A stretch of 64,000 bases of DNA from positions 309,001 to 373,000 of the forward strand of contig NZ_JAEQNE010000003.1 of assembly GCF_016722785.1 (NCBI RefSeq). Direction: 5' to 3'. Made by a program: the position numbers and the translations under genes. Below the pieces are notes generated by a model, which searched no databases, had not been told where the DNA came from, and saw only the letters and a program-made list of their open reading frames with translations. Position 1 is the stretch's first letter; every line of letters begins with the position of its first letter. The stretch is from Ramlibacter monticola. GTDB taxonomy: Bacteria > Pseudomonadota > Gammaproteobacteria > Burkholderiales > Burkholderiaceae_C. Shown here one piece after another: positions 16,868 to 24,797 of this stretch.

Positions 16868-17800
16868 ATGATGAACGGGAGACTGTCGGTTGCCATCGTC
16901 GGTGCGGGCCTCATGGGCCACGGCATCGGCCAGGTCTTCGCGCGGGCCGGCCACCGGGTGGTGCTGACCGACCCGGCCCCAGATGTCCTGGCGCAGGCGA
17001 TTCCGCGCGTCGAACAGAACCTGCGGGCCGAAGGCGTGGACGCCGCGGGGGTGGTCTGCAACCTCTCGACGCAGCCGGATCTCCGCAAGGCCGTCTCCGG
17101 CGCGGACCTGGTCATCGAGGCCGCACCGGAGAAGCTGGAGCTGAAGCACCGGATCTTCACCGAAGTCGCGGCGGCCGCGCCCTCGCATGCGGTGCTGGCC
17201 AGCAATACCTCGGTGATCCCGATCACCCGTATCGGGGAGCCGCTAGACGCGGACGCGCGCGGCCGGCTGGTCGGGACCCACTGGTGGAACCCGCCGCACC
17301 TGATCCCGCTGGTCGAGGTGGTCCGCAGCGAATACACGCGGATGGACGTCTTCGAGCAGACCTTTGCCTGGCTGGCAGCGGTCGGCAAGGCACCGGTGAA
17401 GGTCCACCGCGACGTCACCGGGTTCATCGGGAACCGGCTCCAGCATGCGCTGTGGCGCGAGGCCATCGCGCTCGTCGCCGGCGGGGTGTGCGATGCCGAG
17501 GCGATCGACACCGTCGTCAAGAACAGCTTCGGCCTGCGCATGCCCGTGCTGGGGCCGATGGAGAACGCGGACCTGGTCGGCCTGGAACTGACGCGCGACG
17601 TGCACCGCGTGCTGTTCCCGGACCTGCACGAGGACAAGGCGCCGTCGCCGCTGCTGGACCGGCTGATCGCGCAAGGGCACGGCGGGATGCGTTCCGGCCA
17701 GGGCCTGCGGCCGTGGACGCCTGCCGCCGCGGACGAAGTGAGGCGCGCACTCGCGACCCACCTGATCCGGATGCTCGAATCGCGGGCCGCCGGCCGCTAG
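16868..17800 (+). CDS. 3-hydroxyacyl-CoA dehydrogenase family protein
   Basis: 310 residues. Rossmann domain with VAIVGAGLMGHGIGQVFARAG and an Asp-ended second strand (VVLTDPAP), the family AAPEKLELK and ASNTSVIPIT, then GTHWWNPPHLIPLVEVV and the C-terminal-domain start VTGFIGNRLQHALWREA. The dimerisation domain is single, as in 3-hydroxybutyryl-CoA dehydrogenase and the related free-acid enzymes (carnitine and lambda-crystallin types). Given the beta-keto acid cleavage enzyme downstream, it may oxidise a free beta-hydroxy acid to a beta-keto acid. That role is inference. Confidence 0.82.
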   Translation: MMNGRLSVAIVGAGLMGHGIGQVFARAGHRVVLTDPAPDVLAQAIPRVEQNLRAEGVDAAGVVCNLSTQPDLRKAVSGADLVIEAAPEKLELKHRIFTEVAAAAPSHAVLASNTSVIPITRIGEPLDADARGRLVGTHWWNPPHLIPLVEVVRSEYTRMDVFEQTFAWLAAVGKAPVKVHRDVTGFIGNRLQHALWREAIALVAGGVCDAEAIDTVVKNSFGLRMPVLGPMENADLVGLELTRDVHRVLFPDLHEDKAPSPLLDRLIAQGHGGMRSGQGLRPWTPAAADEVRRALATHLIRMLESRAAGR

Positions 17801-17898
17801 GCGCCGGCCGCCGCGACCCGGGCCGGAAGCTCCCACCGGCATCGGGAAGTTGCGCGGACCCGGCGCGCAGTGCGCCGCACACATAGCGAGCCGACACC

Positions 17899-17917
17899 AT
17901 GTGTTGCGCCAGCACAT
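17899..17917. promoter_or_regulatory. ATGTG-N9-CACAT dyad before the second SDR/receptor module
   Basis: Inverted repeat ATGTG (17899-17903) and CACAT (17913-17917) followed by AGG, 37 bases before the second module SDR. It resembles the dyad at 13948-13966 (same ACATAGG right edge, same 9-base spacer) and suggests that the second module kept its own promoter or operator within the gene cluster. Confidence 0.35.
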
Positions 17918-17953
17918 AGGAACGGACACGGGGCTGCGAGACAGTCCTACTCC

Positions 17954-18745
17954 ATGAACATCCTCGATTCGCTCAGGCCGATTCCGGGCCTGAAAGTGCT
18001 CGTCACCGCAGGCGCCAGCGGCATCGGCGCCGCCATCGCCCGTGGATTCTGCGAAGCCGGCGCCCGCGTGCACGTGTGCGACATCGATCGCGTGGCGCTG
18101 GACCGCCTGGCCACCGAAAACCCCGACATCACGATCAGCACGGCCGACGCCTCCAGCGAGCGCGACGTCGACCTCGTGTTCGACGACGTGCGCGGCACGC
18201 TGGGCGGCCTCGACGTGCTGGTGAACAACGCCGGCATCGCCGGGCCCACGAGCGGCATCGAGAGCATGGACGCCGGCCAGTGGGAGCGCACGGTGGCCGT
18301 CAACCTGAACAGCCAGTTCCTGTTCGCGCGGCGCGCCGTGCCGCTGCTGAAGGCTTCGCAGTCCGACCCCTGCATCGTGGCGATGAGCTCCGTGGCCGGC
18401 CGCCTGGGCTATGCCTACCGCACCCCCTATGCGTCCACCAAGTGGGCGGTGGTCGGCCTCATGAAGTCGCTGGCCATCGAGCTCGGTCCGCAGGGCGTGC
18501 GCGTCAACGCCATCCTGCCGGGCGCGGTGGAGGGCGACCGCATGAACGCGGTCATCGCCGCGCGCGCCGCAGCGACCGGCGTCACCCCGGAGGAAATGCG
18601 CGAGGAGTACCTGCGCAAGATCTCGCTGCGCCGGATGGTCACGGCGGCGGACGTCGCCGCCATGACGCTGTTCCTCTGCTCGCCTGCCGCGCGCAACGTC
18701 AGCGGCCAGGCGATCAGCGTCGACGCCAACGTCGAATACCTCTGA
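17954..18745 (+). CDS. Short-chain dehydrogenase/reductase (module copy 2)
   Basis: 263 residues, paralogue of the SDR at 14038. Motifs: VTAGASGIGAAIA, VHVCDIDRVAL, NNAGIAG, MSSVAGRLGYAY, YASTK and the end SVDANVEYL. The conserved order SDR then binding protein repeats exactly, so the pair duplicated together. 153 bases of non-coding DNA precede it, including the dyad at 17899. Both copies keep all SDR catalytic residues, so neither is obviously decayed. Confidence 0.86.
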   Translation: MNILDSLRPIPGLKVLVTAGASGIGAAIARGFCEAGARVHVCDIDRVALDRLATENPDITISTADASSERDVDLVFDDVRGTLGGLDVLVNNAGIAGPTSGIESMDAGQWERTVAVNLNSQFLFARRAVPLLKASQSDPCIVAMSSVAGRLGYAYRTPYASTKWAVVGLMKSLAIELGPQGVRVNAILPGAVEGDRMNAVIAARAAATGVTPEEMREEYLRKISLRRMVTAADVAAMTLFLCSPAARNVSGQAISVDANVEYL

Positions 18746-18792
18746 CCGGCGCCCCACGCCGGCTGTTCCCCATTCTTCCAAAGGAGACCTTG

Positions 18793-20037
18793 ATGCACGC
18801 CTTCCGCCTTCTCTCCCTTTCCGCCGTCGCCGCCGCCTGCATGGCCGCGGGGACCGCCTGCGCCGACCCCGTCAAGATCGGCGTGATCGAGACGCTGTCG
18901 GGGCCGCAGGCCGCCTCGGGCCAGATGTACCGCGCGGCCGCGCGCTACGCGGTCGAGCGGATGAACGCGGAGGGCGGCTGGAACGGGCAGCCGGTGCAGC
19001 TGGTGGAGTACGACAACCAGGGCGGGCCCGCCGGCGCGGCCGACAAGCTGAAGGCAGCCATCGCCGACGGTGTGCACATCGTGGTGCAGGGCGCCTCCTC
19101 CGCGGTGGGCGGGCAGATCACCGAGGACGTCCGCAAGCACAACCTGCGCAACCCCGGCAAGGAAATGATCTACGTGAACGTCGGCGCCGAGGCGCAGGAG
19201 CTCACCGGCGAGAAGTGCCACTTCCACCACTTCCGCTTCAGCGGCAACGCCCCGGTGCGCACCAAGGCGCTGGTGCTGGCCATGAAGCAGTCCAATGCCC
19301 TGGGCGCTCGCGTGTACGCGATCAACCAGAACTACTCCTGGGGCCAGGACATGGAGCAGGCCATCGTCGACACGGCAACGCTGGGCGGCTACCAGGTGGT
19401 CGAGAAGACGCTGCACGACACCAACAAGATCCAGGACTTCGCCCCCTACGTGGCCAAGATCGGCGCCGCCAAGGCCGACACCGTGATCACCGGCAACTGG
19501 TCCAACGACCTGCTGCTGCTGATGAAGGCCACCAAGGCGGCGGGCCTGAAGGCGCGCTTCGGGACCGTGTTCCTCGACCAGCCGGGCAACATCGCCAACG
19601 GCGGCGAGCTCACGCTCGGCCACTACATCGTCCATGCCTTCAATGCGGAGGCCGCCGGCGCCGACGGCGAGCGCTTCGTGGCCGACTACAAGGCCAAGGC
19701 CGGTCACGCGCCGATCTTCATCGAGCCGCAGACCGTGTTCGGCCTGGCCATGGTCGCCGACGGCCTCAAGCGCGTGAAGCCCGAAGGCGGCAAGCTGAAC
19801 GTGAACGCGCTGGCCAAGGCGATCGAGACCGCGAAGATCAAGACGCCGATGGGCGAGATGAGCATGCGCGCGGCCGATCACCAGGCGCTGCTGCCGATGG
19901 TGGTGTCCACCGTGGCGAAGGATGCGAAGTACAAGGCCGACGACACCGACATGGGCTTCAAGCCGGTGAAGATGTTCTCGGGCGCGGAAGCCGCCGCCCC
20001 GGTGCAGGCCAGCTGCAAGATGCAGCGCCCCTCCTGA
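18793..20037 (+). CDS. Liv-type ABC transporter substrate-binding protein (module copy 2)
   Basis: 414 residues; signal peptide ends near GTACA-D, then PVKIGVIETLSGPQAASGQMY. AAGGAG precedes ATG 18793 by 6 bases. Very similar to the copy at 14865; differences visible near the N-terminal ligand region (SASSGQAFRDG against QAASGQMYRAA) may alter specificity. It is followed by a perfect stem-loop and then the permease genes, the usual arrangement for producing binding protein in excess of membrane components. Confidence 0.9.
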   Translation: MHAFRLLSLSAVAAACMAAGTACADPVKIGVIETLSGPQAASGQMYRAAARYAVERMNAEGGWNGQPVQLVEYDNQGGPAGAADKLKAAIADGVHIVVQGASSAVGGQITEDVRKHNLRNPGKEMIYVNVGAEAQELTGEKCHFHHFRFSGNAPVRTKALVLAMKQSNALGARVYAINQNYSWGQDMEQAIVDTATLGGYQVVEKTLHDTNKIQDFAPYVAKIGAAKADTVITGNWSNDLLLLMKATKAAGLKARFGTVFLDQPGNIANGGELTLGHYIVHAFNAEAAGADGERFVADYKAKAGHAPIFIEPQTVFGLAMVADGLKRVKPEGGKLNVNALAKAIETAKIKTPMGEMSMRAADHQALLPMVVSTVAKDAKYKADDTDMGFKPVKMFSGAEAAAPVQASCKMQRPS

Positions 20038-20049
20038 ACCCAGAGCGCA

Positions 20050-20076
20050 GCGGGCGGGCCCACGCGGCCCGCCCGC
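20050..20076 (+). terminator. Strong intra-operon stem-loop between binding protein and permease
   Basis: GCGGGCGGGCC (20050-20060) and GGCCCGCCCGC (20066-20076) form an 11-bp all-GC stem with a 5-base loop, 12 bases after the stop of the binding protein. There is no T-run. Such hairpins often stabilise the upstream mRNA or partly terminate, giving more binding protein than permease; that function is inferred. Confidence 0.55.
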
Positions 20077-20088
20077 GCACCCACGCCC

Positions 20089-21030
20089 ATGGACACTCTC
20101 CTCGTATCGCTGCTGAACGGGATCATCTACGGCCTGGTGCTGTTCATGGTCTCGGCCGGCCTGACGCTCATCTTCGGGATGATGGGCGTGCTGAACTTCG
20201 CCCATGCTTCGTTCTACATGCTGGGCGCCTACTTCGCCTTCGCGCTGCAGGGCGTGCTGGGCTTCTGGGGCGCTCTGGCTCTCTCGCCGCTGCTGGTGGG
20301 CCTGGTCGGCACCGTGGTCGAACGCTTCTTCCTGCGCCGGGTGCACCGCTACGGGCACGCGCATGAACTGCTGCTGACCTTCGGCCTGTCGTTCATCATC
20401 GCCGAGCTGGTCAAGCTGTTCTTCGGCAACTTCCCCGTCAACTACCGCATCCCCGCCTCGCTGGACTTCGCTGCCTTCCAGCTCGGAAGTTCCGACTATC
20501 CGGCCTACCGGCTGCTGATGGGCGGTGTCGCGGTGGCGATGTTCGTCCTGATCTACCTGCTGCTCACGCGCACGCGGGTCGGCATCGTCGTGCGTTCGGC
20601 GATCTATCGACCCCGCATGGCCGAAGCGCTGGGGCACAACGTGCCGCTGGTCTTCATGGGCGTGTTCGGCGTCGGTGCGGGGCTGGCCGGACTGGCCGGC
20701 GCGGTCGCCGGCGCGTTCTACACGACCAATCCCAACATGGCGCTGGAACTGGGCGTGATGGTGTTCGTGGTGGTGGTGGTCGGCGGGCTCGGCTCGCTGG
20801 AAGGCGCGATGCTCGCGTCGCTGTTGATCGGGCTGATCACCTCGCTCGCCGTCGCCGTCGACGCGACGCTGGCCGATGCGCTGGCGCTGGTCGGGGCACG
20901 GGCCTGGGCCGAAGGCATCGGCGGGCTGTTCACCCTGAAGGTGTCCAGCCTCGCGGCCACGCTGCCCTTCGCCCTGATGCTGCTGATCCTGCTGGTACGC
21001 CCCAGCGGCCTGCTCGGTGAAAAGGCCTGA
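20089..21030 (+). CDS. Liv-type ABC transporter permease, LivH-like
   Basis: 313 residues with about eight membrane segments. It opens LLNGIIYGLVLFMVSAGLTL and has FGMMGVLNFAHASFYMLGAY, a typical LivH feature; the late VVVVVGGLGSLEGAMLASLLIG lies in the conserved loop region (EAA-type) that contacts the ATPases. It pairs with the LivM-like protein that follows 4 bases downstream. Imports the ligand captured by one or both binding proteins. Confidence 0.9.
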   Translation: MDTLLVSLLNGIIYGLVLFMVSAGLTLIFGMMGVLNFAHASFYMLGAYFAFALQGVLGFWGALALSPLLVGLVGTVVERFFLRRVHRYGHAHELLLTFGLSFIIAELVKLFFGNFPVNYRIPASLDFAAFQLGSSDYPAYRLLMGGVAVAMFVLIYLLLTRTRVGIVVRSAIYRPRMAEALGHNVPLVFMGVFGVGAGLAGLAGAVAGAFYTTNPNMALELGVMVFVVVVVGGLGSLEGAMLASLLIGLITSLAVAVDATLADALALVGARAWAEGIGGLFTLKVSSLAATLPFALMLLILLVRPSGLLGEKA

Positions 21031-21034
21031 CGCC

Positions 21035-22327
21035 ATGCGCATGAACTCCACTCTCGTCGGCGTCGCCATCGCCGTCGCGCTGCTGGCCGGTGTGCCGGTG
21101 CTGCTGTCGCAGGGCCTGGTGAACGCCGCGATCCAGATGCTGATCGCCGCGCTGTTCGCCAGCGCCTACAACGTGCTGTGCGGCCAGGCCGGCATGCTGT
21201 CCTTCGGCCACGCCGCCTACTTCGGCATCGGCGCCTTCGCCACCGTGCACGCGATGAACGCGCTGGGCGGCACGGGTTTGCTGCCGACGCCGCTGCTGCC
21301 CTTGGCCGGCGCGCTCGGCGGACTGGCGATCGGTGCCGTCGCCGGCTGGTTCGCCACCAAGCGCACCGGCACCTACTTCGCGATGATCACGCTGGCCATC
21401 GCGGAACTGCTGCACGCGCTGGCGCCGCACCTCAAGGGCCTGTTCGGCGGCGAGGCGGGCGTCTCCGCGATGCGGCTGCCCTCGATGGGTCTCACCTTCG
21501 GCTCGACGACGCAGGTCTACTACCTCACGCTCGCCTGGGTGCTGGCCTCGCTCGCGCTGCTGTACTTCTACACGGTGACGCCGGCCGGCCGGCTGGCCCT
21601 GGGCCTGCGGGAGAACAGCCACCGGCTGCGCTTCCTCGGCTACCACGTGCACGGCCTGAGCGTGATGGTGTTCTCGATCTCGGCGATGTTCTCGGGCATC
21701 GCGGGGGGCTTGCAGGTGATCAACAACGAGGCGGCCAACTACGTGGTGTTCGACGCCAGCCTGTCCGCGTCCGTCGTCCTGAACACCTACATCGGCGGCG
21801 TCAAGGTATTCCTGGGGCCGGCGCTCGGCGCCTCGTTGATGACGTTCTTCGGCTACGCGATTTCGGACCTCACGCAGTCCTGGCTGCTCTATCAGGGCAT
21901 CCTGTTCGTGCTGGTGATGATGTTCATGCCCGACGGCCTCGCGGGGCTGTTCGGCCTGGCCGCGCGGGAGAGCCGGCGCCTGGGCCTGGCGCGCTTCGTG
22001 CCGGTGCTGCTCGCGTGCATTGCGGCGGCCGCCCTGCTGGCGGGGGGCACCGCCTTCGCGGTCGAACTGCTGCAGCGCATGTTCTCGCAGGACTATCGAG
22101 CCCTGGCAGCTGCGAACCCGGCCGCGCCCTGGCCGCCGATCCCGCTGTTCGGCCGCCCGTGGCTGCCCACCGCCGCCGTCACCTGGCTGGTGCCGGCGGG
22201 GCTGCTGGCCTGCGGCGGCGCCCTCTTGGTCGCCGCGCGCCGCGGGCTGCACCCGGCGCAAGCCGAGGATGAAGCCGAGGGGCAGTCGCCGGTGCCGTTG
22301 GTTCAAACCCCGGGGAGCGCGGCATGA
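21035..22327 (+). CDS. Liv-type ABC transporter permease, LivM-like, with C-terminal extension
   Basis: 430 residues from ATG 21035, 4 bases behind the LivH stop; a GTG at 21017 is an in-frame alternative. It has the LivM pattern YNVLCGQAGMLSFGHAAYFG and MITLAIAELLHALAPHL, then ALGLRENSHRLRFLGY. After the conserved VLVMMFMPDGLAGLFG it continues about 115 residues with two further hydrophobic segments (ACIAAAALLAGGTAF, WLVPAGLLACGGALL), longer than E. coli LivM-type cores at the C-terminus. The stop overlaps the LivG start. Confidence 0.88.
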   Translation: MRMNSTLVGVAIAVALLAGVPVLLSQGLVNAAIQMLIAALFASAYNVLCGQAGMLSFGHAAYFGIGAFATVHAMNALGGTGLLPTPLLPLAGALGGLAIGAVAGWFATKRTGTYFAMITLAIAELLHALAPHLKGLFGGEAGVSAMRLPSMGLTFGSTTQVYYLTLAWVLASLALLYFYTVTPAGRLALGLRENSHRLRFLGYHVHGLSVMVFSISAMFSGIAGGLQVINNEAANYVVFDASLSASVVLNTYIGGVKVFLGPALGASLMTFFGYAISDLTQSWLLYQGILFVLVMMFMPDGLAGLFGLAARESRRLGLARFVPVLLACIAAAALLAGGTAFAVELLQRMFSQDYRALAAANPAAPWPPIPLFGRPWLPTAAVTWLVPAGLLACGGALLVAARRGLHPAQAEDEAEGQSPVPLVQTPGSAA

Positions 22328-23082
22328 ACACCGATGCCATCCTGACCCTGCGCGGCGTGCGCAAGGCCTTCGGCGCGACGGAGATCATCCGCGGCGTCGA
22401 CCTCGACCTGCGACCGCAGGAGCGCCATGCGCTGATCGGCCCCAACGGCGCCGGCAAGTCCACGGTCTTCCACCTGGTCTCGGGCCACTACACGCCCAGC
22501 GCCGGCGAGATCGCGCTGGCCGGCCGCCGCATCGAGGGCAAGGGTCCGCAGGCCATCAACCGCCTGGGGCTGGCGCGTTCGTTCCAGATCACCAACATCT
22601 TCCCCGGGCTGACGGTCTTCGAGAACCTGCGCCTGGCGGTCATGCGCCCGCGCGGCCTGCAGTTCTGCCTCTGGAAGCGCATCGGTCGCGACGCGACGAT
22701 CCGGCGCGAGACCGAACGCCTGCTGGAGCAGGTGCGCCTGCAGCACCGCGCCTCCACGCTGGCCGGCGAGATGTCGTATTCGGAGCAGCGCTCGCTCGAG
22801 ATCGCGATGACCCTGGCATCCGACCCGAAGGTGATCCTGCTGGACGAGCCGATGGCCGGCATGTCCAACGAGGAGACGGCGTACACGTCCGACCTGATCC
22901 GCACCGTGACGCAAGGGCGTGCGCTGCTGATCGTGGAGCACGACATGCAGGTGGTGTTCGCCTTGAGCGACCGCATCAGCGTCCTGGTGTACGGCCAGGT
23001 GATCGCCACCGGCACGCCACAGGAGATCCGCGCCAATCCCGCGGTGAAGGAAGCCTATCTCGGCGAGGAGGTGTCGGCATGA
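22324..23082 (+). CDS. Liv-type ABC transporter ATPase, LivG-like, with altered signature motif
   Basis: 252 residues. Walker A is canonical (GPNGAGKST, residues 39-47), Walker B is VILLDEPMAG and the switch His is in LIVEHDM. The ABC signature, usually LSYGxQR in this family, reads MSYSEQR (150-156), with Ser153 in place of the conserved Gly. The start overlaps the LivM stop (ATGA) and the stop overlaps the LivF start. It forms the ATPase pair with the next gene. The altered signature and the altered Walker A of LivF would meet in one composite site; see findings. Confidence 0.9.
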   Translation: MNTDAILTLRGVRKAFGATEIIRGVDLDLRPQERHALIGPNGAGKSTVFHLVSGHYTPSAGEIALAGRRIEGKGPQAINRLGLARSFQITNIFPGLTVFENLRLAVMRPRGLQFCLWKRIGRDATIRRETERLLEQVRLQHRASTLAGEMSYSEQRSLEIAMTLASDPKVILLDEPMAGMSNEETAYTSDLIRTVTQGRALLIVEHDMQVVFALSDRISVLVYGQVIATGTPQEIRANPAVKEAYLGEEVSA

Positions 23083-23798
23083 ACGCCGCGATGCCGCTGC
23101 TCGCGCTCGACCAGGTGCATGCGCACTATGGCAAGAGCCACATCCTGCACGGGGTGAGCTTCTCCGTGGGGCGCAACGAAGTGGTCAGCCTGCTGGGGCG
23201 CAACGGTTCCGGCCGTTCGACCACGCTCAAGGCCATCATGGGCCTGCTCGCGCCCACCGGCGGACGCATCCGCATGGGCGAGCGCGACATCACCGGCGCG
23301 CGCCCCTACGCGGTCTGCCGCGCCGGCTTCGCCTACGTGCCCGAGGAGCGCGAGGTGTTCGCCAACCTGAGCGTCGACGAGAACCTGCGCATGGGCGAGC
23401 AGCGCCCGTCGGAAGGAGCGACGCGCTGGAGCGTGGAGGACATGTTCGCCTACTTCCCGCGCCTGAGGGAGCGCCGGAACACGAAGGCCGGCAGCCTGTC
23501 GGGCGGTGAACAGCAGATGCTGACCATCTGCCGCTCGCTGCTGGGCAACCCGAGGGTCATCCTGATCGACGAGCCCACGGAGGGCCTCGCGCCCAAGATC
23601 GTGGCCGCCGTCGGCGAATGCATCCGGGACATGCACCGGCGCGGCGTGTCGGTGGTGCTGGTGGAACAGAAGCTCGCGATCGCCCTCAAGGTCTCCACGC
23701 GCGTGTGCGTGATGGGCCACGGGCAGATCGTGTTCGAGGGGACGCCGCAGCAGCTGGCGTCCGACGACAAGTTGCTGGCCGAGTGGCTCGCGGTCTGA
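23079..23798 (+). CDS. Liv-type ABC transporter ATPase, LivF-like, Walker A Lys replaced by Arg
   Basis: 239 residues, clear LivF family (YVPEEREVFANLSVDENLRMG, LSGGEQQMLTI, VILIDEPTEGLAP, VVLVEQK). The Walker A reads GRNGSGRST at residues 40-48, with Arg46 instead of the catalytic Lys; the codon is CGT in GGCCGTTCGACC near 23211-23222. The LSGGE signature (140-144) and the Walker B Glu are intact. The Lys contacts the ATP phosphates and its loss normally abolishes hydrolysis at that site. The rest is undamaged, so this looks like a tolerated specialised site rather than decay. Confidence 0.9.
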   Translation: MNAAMPLLALDQVHAHYGKSHILHGVSFSVGRNEVVSLLGRNGSGRSTTLKAIMGLLAPTGGRIRMGERDITGARPYAVCRAGFAYVPEEREVFANLSVDENLRMGEQRPSEGATRWSVEDMFAYFPRLRERRNTKAGSLSGGEQQMLTICRSLLGNPRVILIDEPTEGLAPKIVAAVGECIRDMHRRGVSVVLVEQKLAIALKVSTRVCVMGHGQIVFEGTPQQLASDDKLLAEWLAV

Positions 23799-23818
23799 GC
23801 CTTACAGGAGGTGCCGTC

Positions 23819-24757
23819 ATGGCAAGAGTACAGGACAAGGTCATCATTTCATGTGCCGTCACCGGGTCGGTGCACACCCCGGCGATGTCGCCCTACCTGC
23901 CGCTGACGCCGCAGCAGATTGCGGAGCAGGCGATCGAGGCGGCCGAGGCGGGTGCGGCCATCCTGCACCTGCACGCCCGCGATCCCGCGGACGGACGCCC
24001 CTCGGCGGACCCGAAGGTGTTCGACCAGTTCGTGCCGCGCATCCGGGCGGCCACCGATGCGGTCATCAACATCACCACCGGCGGCAGCACGCGCATGACC
24101 CTGGAGGAGCGCCTCGCCTATCCGCTGAAGCTGAAGCCGGAGATGTGCTCGCTGAACATGGGCTCGATGAACTTCTCCATCCACCCGGCGGCGCGCAAGA
24201 TCAAGGAGTGGCGCCACGACTGGGAGAAGCCCTACGTCGAAGGCATGGAAGACCTCATCTTCCGCAACACCTTCCGCGACATCAAGGGCATCCTGAAGAT
24301 GCTGGGCGACGAGTGCGGCACGCGCTTCGAGTTCGAGTGCTACGACGTCGGCCACCTCTACACGCTGGCGCACTTCCTGGATGAGGGGCTGGTCCGCGGG
24401 CCGCTGTTCATCCAGGGCATCTTCGGCATCCTCGGCGGCATCGGCCCCGACCCGGAGAACCTGATGTTCATGAAGTCCACCGCCGATCGGCTGTTCGGCG
24501 ATGGCTACCGCTTCTCGCTGCTCGGCGCCGGGCGCCACCAGATGTCGCTGCTCACGATGGGCGCGGTGCTCGGGGCCAACGTGCGCGTCGGACTGGAGGA
24601 CAGCCTCTACCTCGGCAAGGGCCAGTTGGCCAAGTCCTGCGCCGAGCAGGTGCGCAAGATCCGCCGCATCCTGGAGGAGCTGTCGCTGGAGATCGCCACG
24701 CCCGACGAGGCGCGGGCGATGCTGGCCCTCAAGGGCGCCGACCAGGTCGCGTTCTGA
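23819..24757 (+). CDS. Beta-keto acid cleavage enzyme (BKACE, DUF849)
   Basis: 312 residues, BKACE family. The family condenses acetyl-CoA with a beta-keto acid and cleaves it to acetoacetate plus a new acyl-CoA. Seen here: IISCAVTGSVHTP, the metal-binding His50 and His52 in ILHLHARDP, the NITTGGS strand, NFSIHPAA, and VRVGLEDSLYLGKG near residue 260 with the third metal ligand Glu. CAGGAG lies 8 bases before ATG 23819. It lies 20 bases behind LivF, so transporter and enzyme are probably co-transcribed. The substrate cannot be read from sequence; dehydrocarnitine and 3-keto-5-aminohexanoate enzymes are characterised relatives. Confidence 0.9.
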   Translation: MARVQDKVIISCAVTGSVHTPAMSPYLPLTPQQIAEQAIEAAEAGAAILHLHARDPADGRPSADPKVFDQFVPRIRAATDAVINITTGGSTRMTLEERLAYPLKLKPEMCSLNMGSMNFSIHPAARKIKEWRHDWEKPYVEGMEDLIFRNTFRDIKGILKMLGDECGTRFEFECYDVGHLYTLAHFLDEGLVRGPLFIQGIFGILGGIGPDPENLMFMKSTADRLFGDGYRFSLLGAGRHQMSLLTMGAVLGANVRVGLEDSLYLGKGQLAKSCAEQVRKIRRILEELSLEIATPDEARAMLALKGADQVAF

Positions 24758-24797
24758 ACCCGGCCCCTGGAGGGCCGACTCACCGGAGGAAGAGAAG

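Noticed and set aside
17786..17811. CGGCCG-rich palindromic stretch after the hydroxyacyl-CoA dehydrogenase gene as a terminator
   Set aside because: Self-complementary GC-rich bases are frequent here; no convincing stem with loop and no T-run.
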